A DNA stretch of 64,000 nt, taken from NCBI RefSeq assembly GCF_044762745.1, contig NZ_JBIWEX010000002.1:200499-264498 (forward strand), read 5' to 3'. The translations under genes were made by a program, and so were the position numbers. Positions 18,094 through 26,673 of the stretch are shown piece after piece. Position 1 is the first letter of the stretch; every line of letters begins with the position of its first letter. The notes under the pieces are model-generated. The model saw only the letters and a list, made by a program, of their open reading frames with translations, had not been told where the DNA came from and did no database searches. This DNA is from Psychrobacillus sp044762745. Its GTDB lineage: Bacteria; Bacillota; Bacilli; Bacillales_A; Planococcaceae.

Positions 18094-19701
18094 TCACTCA
18101 GTTTCCGGAAAAAATGCTTGAGCTGTATAGATATCGACCAATACCGGGCCAGTAGTTCGTATAGCATCCCCTAGAATCGATTCCAATTCACTATCCGTAT
18201 CGGCACGAAATCCGGTCCATCCGCAAGCCTCAGCCACTTGGACAAAATTCGGGTTCGTTAGTTGGGTTCCTTCCTCCCTAGCTCCCACCGCTTGCATTTT
18301 GTCACTCTCCATCTGGAGTGCCCCATTATTAAATACAAGGACAGTAATATCAAGATGGTAGCGGGTTGCAGTTAGGAGGTCAGCCAATGTCATTTGGATA
18401 CCTCCGTCTCCCACTACAGCGATAACTTGTTTTTCGGGCTGTTCAAGTTTTGCTGCGATGGCTGCTGGAAGACCGAAACCCATCGAACGCCAATAACCGG
18501 AAAATAGGACTGACTGCCGACTTTGGCGAAAATTACGGTTCATCCATACCGTTATATCTCCTGTATCTAATGTAAGTAACGCATCTTCTGCAACTGTTCG
18601 TTCAATTGCTCGAACGATGCGAGAAGGATGGATAGGAGAACCAGCGATCTGTCCTTCCTCCTCATTCTGGGTAGCCCATTTTTCTTTTGCTTCCTCAATT
18701 CTCGTCTTCCATTCAGAATTTTTTTTATAGTCTCCTAAACTTTGTAGCAACAGCGGTACCACTTGCTCTGCTTTACCATTAACCCCAAGCTCTGTTGGAA
18801 TTCCTTTATGAGCGGTTGCGAAGTGGGTGTCAATTTGAACAATCCGAGCATCTTTAGGCACGTACCCCTCCGGCCACCAAGTAACTCCTACCAGGAGGAC
18901 AACATCGGCTTCTTTGAAAACTTCTGCCGCAAAAGGATTTCCCCCTTCTCCAATTCCTTGAAGAAGGCACGGTGTAGATTCTTGAAACAATCCTTTACCA
19001 CCCAAGCTAGTAAGAATACCCGCTCCCCAAGTTTCAGCAAGTTCTTCAATAACAGTAGCTGCTTTTTTTGCACCTGCTCCGGCAAGAATAATTGGCTTAT
19101 TTGCTGTGTTCATCACGGTCACAACTTCTTTTAAATCTTCCGTTTGGAAAGAGGCTGTTCCTTCTATTACTGTAGGCAGAGCACGAGCCTTCACAGCTGT
19201 CTCTACCTGAAACAAGTCTTTTGGTATAGACAGATGTGTGACGGCACGCTGCTGAAGCGATGTTTGAGCAGCTTTTTGAAGCAGGTCCACTATAGCATCT
19301 TCACTTGCAAGATTTGCTGAATAGGTTGCAAATGGCTTGAACAGTTCCTGTTGATCCACATATTGCTGATAGTCTGTACCAATTTTACTTAGCGGGGCTT
19401 GTCCTGTTATCGCGAGTACAGGAACTTTATCCGAATAGGCATCCCCAAGTCCGTTCAGCAAATTGGTTGCTCCCGGTCCCATCGTAGCTGTACAGACCGC
19501 AAGTTTTCCCGTCAACTTAGCTTCTGCAGAAGCCATAAATGCTGCAACAGACTCATGCTTCACAGGAATAAACTGGATCGCCTCTTGTTTGGCAAGTGCA
19601 TCCAATAACCCTATGATTGCATCTCCAACGACACCATAAATACGCTTGACCCCTAAAAGGGACAATTGATCCAAAATCGTCTCAGCTACAGTTTTACCCA
19701 T
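18094..19701 (-). CDS. Thiamine-diphosphate-dependent pyruvate oxidase-like enzyme
   Basis: A 535-aa protein of the POX/acetolactate-synthase family, three domains in order: PYR (VYGVVGDA, catalytic Glu in VKHESVAAFMA near residue 50), central FAD/nucleotide-binding-like domain (IILAGAGAKK near 205) and PP domain with the ThDP motif from VVGDGGIQMT to VFNNG near residue 440. YdaP and PoxB in this group convert pyruvate to acetate and CO2. The start MGKTVAET is chosen because AAGGAGAG lies 11 nt before it; the upstream ATG lies before that site. Confidence 0.85.
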   Translation of the reverse strand: MGKTVAETILDQLSLLGVKRIYGVVGDAIIGLLDALAKQEAIQFIPVKHESVAAFMASAEAKLTGKLAVCTATMGPGATNLLNGLGDAYSDKVPVLAITGQAPLSKIGTDYQQYVDQQELFKPFATYSANLASEDAIVDLLQKAAQTSLQQRAVTHLSIPKDLFQVETAVKARALPTVIEGTASFQTEDLKEVVTVMNTANKPIILAGAGAKKAATVIEELAETWGAGILTSLGGKGLFQESTPCLLQGIGEGGNPFAAEVFKEADVVLLVGVTWWPEGYVPKDARIVQIDTHFATAHKGIPTELGVNGKAEQVVPLLLQSLGDYKKNSEWKTRIEEAKEKWATQNEEEGQIAGSPIHPSRIVRAIERTVAEDALLTLDTGDITVWMNRNFRQSRQSVLFSGYWRSMGFGLPAAIAAKLEQPEKQVIAVVGDGGIQMTLADLLTATRYHLDITVLVFNNGALQMESDKMQAVGAREEGTQLTNPNFVQVAEACGWTGFRADTDSELESILGDAIRTTGPVLVDIYTAQAFFPETE

Positions 19702-19924
19702 AAATAAATTATCTCTCCTTTTAACCATCTATTTATTTGGAAGTTTTCCCTAAATAGAACAAGCTAAACATACTGATCAAGCCATAAGCTTTCTCTAGTG
19801 AAGGGTTATTGGAACTTACTTGGAATTCGACAATTCGGCATATTTTTTAACATTTTCATACAATTGTTCCAATGAGATAATCGCTGCGAATATGTTGGTA
19901 AGATAGTTTTTTATTATAAAGTAA

Positions 19925-19953
19925 AGACGTTTATCCACAATCGAATAAACGTC
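19925..19953 (-). terminator. Hairpin after the methyltransferase gene
   Basis: GACGTTTAT/ATAAACGTC with a 10-nt loop, 12 bp downstream of the stop codon of the methyltransferase. The trailing T run is weak. Confidence 0.5.
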
Positions 19954-19964
19954 CGTTTGTTTAT

Positions 19965-20597
19965 TTATATTTTAGGAGAAATGATAAATACGCCACCACA
20001 ATGCGATAAAGGATAAAATTCTATATGACAATAAGGTTCAAGTAGGTTACTAAACTCTTCCTGAATAAAATAGAATTCTTCATCGTCCCAATGATTCATA
20101 CTGTTTTGTCGACATACTTCTAATTGTTTTTCCGTTTCAAACGCGATATCACCAATATATACTTTTCCCGAAGTAGCGAGCAATGTCAGCAATTGTTTTA
20201 TTAGCTGTACTTTCGTTTCGTCTGTGAAGTGATGTAATGTATACGTACTTACAATAGCATCATATTTTTTATTTGCAATTGTAGGTGGTAATCCATTTGA
20301 AAGATCCCATTGAATTAGATTGGCTTTTGGCATTTTAGATTGGGCGATTTCAATCATTTTAGATGAAAAGTCTAACCCATCAATTGAATGGCCCTTTTCA
20401 TATAACTTTGTCGTTAACACACCTGTACCAAATCCAATATCTAAAATAGATGATTCCTTTTTTTGCATGACTTCATTAAAAATTGTACTTAGGATAGCTT
20501 TATATCCAGCAAACGGATATTGATTGTTTTCTTCACTGAGCTGTACGGTTTTATCATAACCATCAGCCCACAAATTAAATCCTTGTTGATTTAGCAT
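19965..20597 (-). CDS. Class I SAM-dependent methyltransferase
   Basis: A 210-aa Rossmann methyltransferase: motif I ILDIGFGTGVLTTKLYEKG near residue 46, acidic motif II (IDGLDFSSKMIEIAQ), motif IV YDAIVSTYTLHHF near residue 110 and VYIGDIAFET. It resembles the YrrT/small-molecule methyltransferase group; the substrate is unknown. ATG 20597 follows AGGAGGAGCGTTC. It appears cotranscribed with a 22-codon leader ORF from a good sigma-A promoter at 20748-20776, with a hairpin between leader and ribosome binding site. Confidence 0.85.
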   Translation of the reverse strand: MLNQQGFNLWADGYDKTVQLSEENNQYPFAGYKAILSTIFNEVMQKKESSILDIGFGTGVLTTKLYEKGHSIDGLDFSSKMIEIAQSKMPKANLIQWDLSNGLPPTIANKKYDAIVSTYTLHHFTDETKVQLIKQLLTLLATSGKVYIGDIAFETEKQLEVCRQNSMNHWDDEEFYFIQEEFSNLLEPYCHIEFYPLSHCGGVFIISPKI

Positions 20598-20619
20598 GAA
20601 CGCTCCTCCTATTAACCAT

Positions 20620-20664
20620 TGGCTATCGAGCATTCACTACATTTAAGTAATTACTTAATAGCCA
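20620..20664 (-). promoter_or_regulatory. Leader hairpin between a small ORF and the methyltransferase
   Basis: TGGCTAT (20658-20664 on this strand) pairs with ATAGCCA (20620-20626). The enclosed loop contains a perfect 16-bp palindrome TTAAGTAATTACTTAA (20643-20658) that includes the leader ORF stop codon. The structure ends 10 nt before the methyltransferase ribosome binding site. An attenuation role is inferred. Confidence 0.45.
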
Positions 20665-20719
20665 TATCCTCTTTTGTGCTTACCGTTTGATTATGATTAT
20701 TTAACTTGAACTTTTTCAT
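20651..20719 (-). CDS. 22-codon leader ORF upstream of the methyltransferase
   Basis: The ORF encodes a Lys/Asn-rich peptide that starts MKKFKLNNHNQ and ends EDMAIK. It lies behind AAGGAAAGGTGG and downstream of a near-ideal sigma-A promoter (TTGAAA, 17 nt, TATAAT). Its stop codon is within a palindrome, and the methyltransferase starts 53 nt later on the same strand. It has no family I recognise. It could be a regulatory leader peptide or an expressed small protein. Confidence 0.5.
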   Translation of the reverse strand: MKKFKLNNHNQTVSTKEDMAIK

Positions 20720-20747
20720 CAAAATCCCACCTTTCCTTGTTAAATAG

Positions 20748-20776
20748 ATTATATAGAAATTTCAGTATTATTTCAA
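20748..20776 (-). promoter_or_regulatory. Sigma-A promoter of the leader ORF/methyltransferase unit
   Basis: TTGAAA (20771-20776), a 17-nt spacer and TATAAT (20748-20753) on the minus strand. It gives a transcript starting about 20 nt before the small ORF. Confidence 0.65.
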
Positions 20777-20923
20777 TTTGAGAGTATTTCTTGTGCCACA
20801 TATATTTTATATTCCTATTCTAGACATATGAAAATTCATAACTTCTGTTTAATAAGGCATCTACTAGTTTATCAATCAGTTTCAATTATTTCATTTCTTT
20901 CCGATTAAGTTTAATATTCTTCA

Positions 20924-21862
20924 TCATTGTTTTTCTACACATTTAGTTGGATCTATTTTCTTCTCTTCCCATGTACCTTGCTTTCTTTTTATTAATTGAG
21001 AGACCAACACATCAGTATCATTCGTTAATTGAACGAAAACGAACCGATAATCGTTTCCATCCGTGCCGATTATATCAATAAATTTCACATAATCTTCTCT
21101 TTTCGTTGGCAATCTAGTTTTAATGAGTTTGCACCATCCACCGTATTCCACATCGACAACATCCTCTCCTTGCTGACGCCAGCCATGATAAGCTGCACAT
21201 AAAAAGTCTTCTCCTATCAAGTTGATGTTATCTATTTTGTATAGCCCGTCTTCTTTTCGAATGGAAATAGTACCGTAATGATATTCGAAAGCGGAAACAC
21301 CTGTTGCCGTCCCAGTTATCGTTTCAAGTTCGATAAAAAATCGAATTGGTTGGTCGGCTTTTTGGTTGGGGAGTTTATATAATTTAATCAAGTTTGTATG
21401 ACCAATGCCTTCGAAAGAAGCAAGATACGTTGTATAGGGCATTTTTTGTTTATAACTTTCCGTGAAGAAATTGTACGCAATTGGAAATGGTATCTTTGCC
21501 CATCCTACTGTGCCGCACCCTCCAATAAGCTGTTCTGTTAAGTTTTCAGCATCTCGTAAAATGCTAAAATAATGGAGGATTGCATTTTCCGGTGTATCTA
21601 ATAAGGACTGTGGCAGACTTATTTCATTATAGGTTTTTCCATAATAGGGATTGAAAAAGTGATAATCAAATAGCCTATGATTCAGAATGGAACGACGAGA
21701 TGGGCGGAAATATTTTTCAGCATCTATCTGTTGGAGTGTTTCTTTTTCCTTTTTGTTTTCATGTTGGTCCAACGTTTGTTTTTGTCTTACTGCTCCCATT
21801 ACATAAATGGTAGTATTATTATCATCATGCTTTTGAGATCTGAAACGCTTCATAAACCTCAT
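20924..21862 (-). CDS. Hypothetical protein, 312 aa
   Basis: A soluble-looking protein without signal peptide or membrane helix, starting MRFMKRFRSQKHDDN behind GGGGAG. Charged N-terminal 60 residues precede a folded region with a GGCGTVGWAKIPFPIAY stretch near residue 115 and a C-terminal half rich in beta-type sequence (FEYHYGTISIRKEDGLYKI, then CAAYHGWRQQGEDV near residue 227). I do not recognise the family. The layout of an acidic/aromatic domain with DGLYKIDNI-like strands is reminiscent of NTF2-like or DUF4829-type domains, but this is only an impression. Confidence 0.7.
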   Translation of the reverse strand: MRFMKRFRSQKHDDNNTTIYVMGAVRQKQTLDQHENKKEKETLQQIDAEKYFRPSRRSILNHRLFDYHFFNPYYGKTYNEISLPQSLLDTPENAILHYFSILRDAENLTEQLIGGCGTVGWAKIPFPIAYNFFTESYKQKMPYTTYLASFEGIGHTNLIKLYKLPNQKADQPIRFFIELETITGTATGVSAFEYHYGTISIRKEDGLYKIDNINLIGEDFLCAAYHGWRQQGEDVVDVEYGGWCKLIKTRLPTKREDYVKFIDIIGTDGNDYRFVFVQLTNDTDVLVSQLIKRKQGTWEEKKIDPTKCVEKQ

Positions 21863-21999
21863 TATACGACTCCCCTTATCTTCTATTGCTTATAGCATAT
21901 TCCATAGACAAAAAAAGATAAGTGTCCCTTGATTGACGCAGAGTAACTCGTCGCCACTACTTTGAATCACTTCGAATTTCATGTGACACAGATAACATA

Positions 22000-22037
22000 A
22001 AAGGCTGTTAAACCCATCTAGGTTTAACAGCCTTTAT
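22000..22037 (-). terminator. Terminator of the PH-domain protein gene
   Basis: AAAGGCTGTTAAACC/GGTTTAACAGCCTTT with a 6-nt loop, 53 bp after the stop codon of the 22090-22467 gene. Confidence 0.8.
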
Positions 22038-22089
22038 TTTCTACGCGGGAAGTGACAATCGTTCATCTTGATTAATTAATTCTACGACA

Positions 22090-22467
22090 TTATTTCAAAA
22101 CATACGATGCTAGTACACTTTGTACTTTATAAATGTTCAATGATTTATTGAATTTCTTTTGAATCGGTGCCGCACTTCCAGATAGCCAAATTTTCAATTC
22201 GGCATCCAAGTCTAAAGTACCCGCTGTTTCAATCGAAAAATGTACGACACTTTTGTATGGAATAGTGTGATAATCCACCTTCTTACCAGTCATCCCTTGC
22301 TTGTCAATGAGTAATAGTCGTTTATCTGTAAAAACAATTAAATCTCGAATAAGCTTATACGCATGTTCTACTTTTTCAGATGGAACTAGTAAATCCCTTA
22401 GTTCTTGCTCGACTTTATCCAGTTCTACCTCTGATGCATTTCCCATTAAACCATCTAAGAATCCCAT
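22090..22467 (-). CDS. Bacterial PH-domain (bPH) protein
   Basis: A 125-aa protein of the YvbH/YozO-like group. An N-terminal helix (MGFLDGLMGNASEVELDKVEQ) is followed by a pleckstrin-like beta domain with DLIVFTDKRLLLIDKQGMTGKK and IPYKSVVHFSIETAGTLD, the family signatures, then KIWLSG and a C-terminal helix. Role unknown in this family. The start is the second ATG, spaced correctly from AAAAGGAGAG. Confidence 0.85.
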   Translation of the reverse strand: MGFLDGLMGNASEVELDKVEQELRDLLVPSEKVEHAYKLIRDLIVFTDKRLLLIDKQGMTGKKVDYHTIPYKSVVHFSIETAGTLDLDAELKIWLSGSAAPIQKKFNKSLNIYKVQSVLASYVLK

Positions 22468-22535
22468 TTTCATCTCTCCTTTTGTTCATTTATTTTTTAT
22501 CCTATTTTGTTGGTCCATTCTAATCATTTTAATAT

Positions 22536-22607
22536 GTAAGATTAATGCAGAAGAAGTGGTCAAATGGAGTGGAGAATTTCGTGCGTGCTCCTTTAAATAA
22601 TGCACTT
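22536..22607 (+). pseudogene. Remnant of an LLM-class oxidoreductase gene
   Basis: A short stretch encodes KINAEEVVKWSGEFRA, matching KINEEEVINWSGQFRA of the intact gene at 12361 (12 of 16 residues). It is followed after a duplicated CGTG by sequence for APLNNA, matching APLKDA. Nothing else of the gene is visible, so this is a fragment of a second copy. Confidence 0.6.
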
Positions 22608-22614
22608 TAGTGTG

Positions 22615-22671
22615 TTCCCTGTGCCGCAAAATTCACACGCTATTTAGAATTATTTGCGGCGCAGGGAACTA
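22615..22671. terminator. Long inverted repeat after the DinB-family gene
   Basis: GTTCCCTGTGCCGCAAA pairs with TTTGCGGCGCAGGGAAC (16 of 17 bp) over a 22-nt loop. It abuts the stop codon at 22672. There is no T run on the minus-strand side, so it may be a transcript-end hairpin or the remains of a mobile repeat. Confidence 0.5.
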
Positions 22672-23142
22672 TTATTGCATCTCTTTTGTTGGCCCCATAA
22701 CACCAGGAACAGTTAAGCCAGCTTGACGTAGTAATACTGTCATTTGACCACGATGATGCGTTTGATGGTCGATTAAGCCACGTAAATGTTTCCCACGCAA
22801 TGTTGGTCCAACAAATCCATTCACTTCTTCTAGTAGCATATCATCCGTTAACTTAGCTGCCTCTACTTTAAATGCTTCTACCATCTTTTCATAAGCTTGC
22901 ACAATCTCAGATACATCAGTTGGTACTGGTACATCGCGTCCAGGTGCTGGAATCTGAAGACCTGCAAAATGACCGTAAGCTCCTGCAGCACCTACTAAAT
23001 GCCAAGCAAGCCAACCGAGCGTATTATGTCCTTCTTCTATCGCTTGGTCTAATTTATCATTTGTGATTGCTTTAATCACATTTAGTGTTCCCGCTGCTGA
23101 AATTGTCCAGTCTTCTACAAAATCCTCTACTTTACGATACAC
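22672..23142 (-). CDS. DinB-family (four-helix) protein
   Basis: A 156-aa helical bundle with the metal-site histidines of the DinB/YfiT group: LGWLAWHLVGAAGAYGHF near residue 45 and LIDHQTHHRGQMTVLLRQAG near residue 125. Many family members are divalent-metal thiol-dependent transferases (bacillithiol or mycothiol). The GTG start (MYRKVEDF) lies 8 nt after AGGAG; the earlier in-frame GTG overlaps that site. Function beyond the family is unknown. Confidence 0.85.
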   Translation of the reverse strand: MYRKVEDFVEDWTISAAGTLNVIKAITNDKLDQAIEEGHNTLGWLAWHLVGAAGAYGHFAGLQIPAPGRDVPVPTDVSEIVQAYEKMVEAFKVEAAKLTDDMLLEEVNGFVGPTLRGKHLRGLIDHQTHHRGQMTVLLRQAGLTVPGVMGPTKEMQ

Positions 23143-23284
23143 ACATATCACTCCTAATTTATTTTTTTCTCATTTCTATCGTAGCTATTATCTAAATAGT
23201 TTGCAAATTGTAACGTTCCCTTTTTTACACATAATTTTAAACACTATCCTAAATTATTTTAACGTTACATGTGGAATGGGGACA

Positions 23285-23851
23285 TTATGATTGGGAAGAG
23301 TGACAAAAACAATTCAATGTATGATCATTCACCATTCCTACCGCCTGCATATAGGAGTAACAAATGGTACTACCTACAAATTTAAAGCCATCTTTTTTTA
23401 ACTGTTTGCTCATATTATCACTTACTTCGTTTGAAACGGGAACTTCTTTTCCTGTTTTCCAATGGTTAACCACTCGTTCATTGTTTACAAAACTCCATAT
23501 ATAATTCGAAAATGAACCATATTCTTTTTGAATCCTCAAAAACGCCTTTGCATTTGTTACGACGCTTTGGATTTTCAACTTATTGCGCACAATACCAGTG
23601 TCTTCCCTTAATAATTGCAACTTTTCCTCTGTATAATAAATAATTTTTTCTGCCTCAAAATGATCAAACGCTTTTCGGTAATTTTCTCTTTTTTGTAAAA
23701 TTGTCCACCAACTAAGTCCAGCTTGTGCACCTTCTAGGCACAACATTTCAAATAATAACCTATCATCAAATACAGGAACTCCCCATTCTTTATCGTGATA
23801 CTCTATATATAAGGGTTCTTTTGTTGCTACCCACGCACATCGCTCAGTCAT
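23285..23851 (-). CDS. tag: DNA-3-methyladenine glycosylase I
   Basis: A 188-aa protein with the Tag signature throughout: MTERCAWV (Cys zinc ligand), YHDKEWGVPVFDDRLLFEMLCLEGAQAGLSW in two parts near residues 18-48 (active-site Glu and Trp), KTGKEVPVSNEVSDNMSK, FKFVGSTICYSYMQAVGMVNDH and the C-terminal zinc His/Cys HTLNCFCH. It excises 3-methyladenine from alkylated DNA. The start at MTER follows GGGAGGATCGCAA. Confidence 0.95.
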   Translation of the reverse strand: MTERCAWVATKEPLYIEYHDKEWGVPVFDDRLLFEMLCLEGAQAGLSWWTILQKRENYRKAFDHFEAEKIIYYTEEKLQLLREDTGIVRNKLKIQSVVTNAKAFLRIQKEYGSFSNYIWSFVNNERVVNHWKTGKEVPVSNEVSDNMSKQLKKDGFKFVGSTICYSYMQAVGMVNDHTLNCFCHSSQS

Positions 23852-24083
23852 TTGCGATCCTCCCATTTCTCTATTATTTATAAAATCTACATTACGTCAA
23901 AAAAACAATAAATGCTTATTAGGCTTCGATTATACCACACATATGTTCTATATCATTAAATTGATTCACCAATTGGCAAATTAATTAAGTACCGAATAAC
24001 CTTGTTTTAATGTGTCCAAATTTTGAATTCGTAGTTTAAACAGTAAAAATAATACTTACATCAGACGATTTATTTTTGTTATA

Positions 24084-24107
24084 TTAAAACAGACCGGTTG
24101 GTATGGA
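24084..24107. promoter_or_regulatory. Probable LmrA/QacR-type operator
   Basis: The sequence AACAGACCGGTTGGTAT contains the AGACCGGT core that B. subtilis LmrA/YxaF boxes carry. It lies just upstream of the TetR start, which is where autorepression would act. Confidence 0.4.
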
Positions 24108-24124
24108 GAGGTGGTACTACGGAA

Positions 24125-24685
24125 ATGGATACTAAATCGCAGATAATCTACATCGCGACAAATCTTTTTCAACAGAAAGGATATAAGGGCGTAGGAGTAA
24201 ATGAAATATTAAATGCATGCAATATTACAAAAGGTGCGCTTTATCATCATTTTACGAATGGAAAAGAAGAACTACTCATCGCTTGTCTTCAGTCAATGGA
24301 TCAAGCAATTACTACGGACATCGAAGTAATTTTCAAACAATATCAAACTACTGGGGAAGCCCTTTATGCGATGATTGAAAAATTAGTAAAAAACTTTGAA
24401 CGAGAAGGTACGGTTAGTGGTTATACGTTTAGCAGCATTGTTAGTGAAATGGCATCCCTAAGTGAACCAGTTCGTAATACGCGTTCAGACCTTTACGCAA
24501 AAATTCAAGGAATTTATATTAAAAAGTTAGTAGAAGATGGTTTTTCACCAGAAAATGCTGCTTCCATTGCGCTTATGATAACGGCATTTATCGAAGGTGG
24601 GATAATGCTTTGTCTAACAGATAAAACAAGTGAACCACTGAAAGTTATTTTACATGTACTACCAAATTTATTGAAGGAGTTTTAA
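24125..24685 (+). CDS. TetR-family regulator, LmrA/YxaF/QacR-like
   Basis: A 186-aa protein: an HTH with GYKGVGVNEILNACNITKGALYHHF, then the diagnostic TNGKEELL stretch of the LmrA/YxaF group and a C-terminal ligand domain (TAFIEGGIMLCL). ATG 24125 is chosen, after GAGAGGTGGTACTACGG; the longer frame starts inside the putative operator. It forms an operon with the DHA2 pump, whose GTG start is 4 bp after its stop, as lmrA-lmrB in B. subtilis. Confidence 0.92.
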   Translation: MDTKSQIIYIATNLFQQKGYKGVGVNEILNACNITKGALYHHFTNGKEELLIACLQSMDQAITTDIEVIFKQYQTTGEALYAMIEKLVKNFEREGTVSGYTFSSIVSEMASLSEPVRNTRSDLYAKIQGIYIKKLVEDGFSPENAASIALMITAFIEGGIMLCLTDKTSEPLKVILHVLPNLLKEF

Positions 24686-24689
24686 ATTA

Positions 24690-26108
24690 GTGAATACACA
24701 AACCAACGCAATTCCAAATCAACAACAAATTAAAACCGGACCGATTATGGCTGCTCTTTTAGTTGCAGGATTTGTCGGACTTTTTAGTGAAACGGCATTA
24801 AATATTGCCTTTACAGAATTAAGTAAAATATTCAGTGCCGATCCCACAACCATTCAGTGGTTAGCGACAGGATATTTTCTAACATTAGGTATTTTAATAC
24901 CAGTAACAGGTATCTTGATGCAAAAATTTACAACAAGACAAATGTTTATGACTGCTATATTGTTAGCTCTTATAGGTGCAATATTAGCAGCAGTAGCACC
25001 AACATTTAGTATTTTATTGGTGGCACGTATTATTCAAGCTGCAGGATTAGCCATTACTTTACCTTTAACGCAAAATGTTATTTTTACCATCTTCCCTCCA
25101 AATAAACGTGGTGGCGCTATGGGACTCATGGGATTAGTTATGTTAGCTGGACCTGCACTTGGCCCAACTGTAGCAGGACTTATTTTAGATACATTATCAT
25201 GGCATTGGATTTTCTGGGTTACAGTACCTTTCTTACTGTTTTCTCTTATTTTCGGACAAATATATTTAACGAATGTGAACGAAGTACGTAAGGTTTCGAT
25301 TGACGCACTATCTGTTATACTTTCGACGATTGCATTCGGTGGTATTGTATACGGATTTAGTGTATCTGGCGTTCACGGCTGGACAAGTGCAACGGTTTTA
25401 GGAACAATCATCATTGGATTGATAGCACTCATTATTTTTGCGATTCGTCAAACAAAAATGGAAACACCTACGATGAATCTAAGAGCATTTAAAACCCCAC
25501 TATTTGTTCTTGGCGTCGTAATGAGTTTTATTACGTTTTTTAATATGATGTCAATGCTTGTCATTTTACCAATGTATATGCAAATGGCTTTATTAATGGC
25601 CGCTTTTGCAACAGGTCTTATCCTTCTACCAGGTAGCTTACTTAACTGTATATTAGCTCCAACGATTGGTAGTTTATTTGACAAATATGGTCCGAGAGCA
25701 GTTATTACACCTGGAACAATTTTAGTAGTTATTGGTTATGTATTATACTCACAATTTAGTACAGAAACAGCTATATGGATGATTGCGGTAACGCATATTA
25801 TCATGATGTTAGGCATTGGAGCAGTTCTTGCTTCTGTACAAACAAATACGCTAAATTCTCTTCCTAAACAATACTATCCAGATGGAATTGCGATCACTCA
25901 AACAATCCAACAAGTAGCTGGCGCTATTGGTATTGCAGTATTGGTATCAGTTTTCTCAGCAACACGGGGAAGTTACTTAGCAACAACTGCGAATGACTTG
26001 CCACAAGCAGCAGCTGTGGGATCGTCACTAGTCTTCACAATCGGTTTAATATTAGCCATATTTAATGTTGTACTATCTTTCTTCCTGAAAAAACCCAATC
26101 ATCAATAA
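24690..26108 (+). CDS. DHA2-family multidrug MFS exporter (LmrB-like)
   Basis: A 472-aa, 14-helix protein with the motif A-like loop MQKFTTRQMF and the helix-5 motif C segment LAGPALGPTVAGLI. It resembles B. subtilis LmrB (lincomycin/puromycin export) and is about 40-50% like the pump at 3922 by eye. The GTG start follows AAGGAG and lies 4 bp after the regulator's stop, so the two are cotranscribed. Confidence 0.92.
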   Translation: MNTQTNAIPNQQQIKTGPIMAALLVAGFVGLFSETALNIAFTELSKIFSADPTTIQWLATGYFLTLGILIPVTGILMQKFTTRQMFMTAILLALIGAILAAVAPTFSILLVARIIQAAGLAITLPLTQNVIFTIFPPNKRGGAMGLMGLVMLAGPALGPTVAGLILDTLSWHWIFWVTVPFLLFSLIFGQIYLTNVNEVRKVSIDALSVILSTIAFGGIVYGFSVSGVHGWTSATVLGTIIIGLIALIIFAIRQTKMETPTMNLRAFKTPLFVLGVVMSFITFFNMMSMLVILPMYMQMALLMAAFATGLILLPGSLLNCILAPTIGSLFDKYGPRAVITPGTILVVIGYVLYSQFSTETAIWMIAVTHIIMMLGIGAVLASVQTNTLNSLPKQYYPDGIAITQTIQQVAGAIGIAVLVSVFSATRGSYLATTANDLPQAAAVGSSLVFTIGLILAIFNVVLSFFLKKPNHQ

Positions 26109-26159
26109 TAAAATCTTAAATGAAGGCACGAAAATCTACTAGAAGGAGAGATTAGACAA

Positions 26160-26597
26160 ATGGCAAATCATTATAAAAGTATTGTAGTAGCTATAGATGG
26201 TTCAAAAGAAGCGGAATACGCATTTCGTAAATCAATCGATGTTGCAAAACGTAACCAAGATTCCATATTAAACATAGTAAACGTAATCGATACTCGTGCC
26301 TTCGAAGCTTATGAACGCTCGAGTGTGGAAAGCGCGCAGCAACGTTCAGAGGAACTTTTAAATGGCTACAAGACACAGGCGGAAGCTGCAAGTCTTGAGA
26401 ACATAAAGATAGTAGTCGAACATGGTTCTCCAAGAACGATCATTACGAAAGAGCTTGCAAAATCAGTCGATGCTGACTTAATAATCTGTGGTGCTACAGG
26501 ACTTAATAGTGTAGAACGATTTTTAATCGGATCCGTTTCAGAAGCTATTGTACGTTCTGCAACATGCGATGTACTAATTGTTCGTACTCCCGAATGA
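26160..26597 (+). CDS. Universal stress protein (UspA family)
   Basis: A 145-aa UspA-fold protein: SIVVAIDGSKEAEYAFRKS at the N terminus and the ATP-binding signature GATGLNSVERFLIGSVSEAIVRSA near residue 108 (G-2x-G-9x-G-S/T pattern). Many UspA proteins of this type bind ATP and act in stress survival. It lies 51 bp after the pump gene and has its own AGAAGGAGAG site; it may be read through from the pump operon. Confidence 0.93.
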   Translation: MANHYKSIVVAIDGSKEAEYAFRKSIDVAKRNQDSILNIVNVIDTRAFEAYERSSVESAQQRSEELLNGYKTQAEAASLENIKIVVEHGSPRTIITKELAKSVDADLIICGATGLNSVERFLIGSVSEAIVRSATCDVLIVRTPE

Positions 26598-26608
26598 AGC
26601 AAATTTTG

Positions 26609-26647
26609 AAAGAGCGTGTATGAGGATAAATCTCATACACGCTCTTT
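26609..26647. terminator. Bidirectional terminator
   Basis: AAAGAGCGTGTATGAG and its complement with a 7-nt loop, between the convergent UspA and MarR genes. Confidence 0.85.
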
Positions 26648-26673
26648 CGCTTTATGTTCTAGGTTATTAGAAA

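Noticed and set aside
20597..20719. Leader ORF as a RiPP precursor modified by the methyltransferase
   Set aside because: No peptidase, transporter or radical SAM or cyclase gene is nearby and the peptide has no core-like Cys/Ser/Thr pattern; a regulatory leader is simpler.
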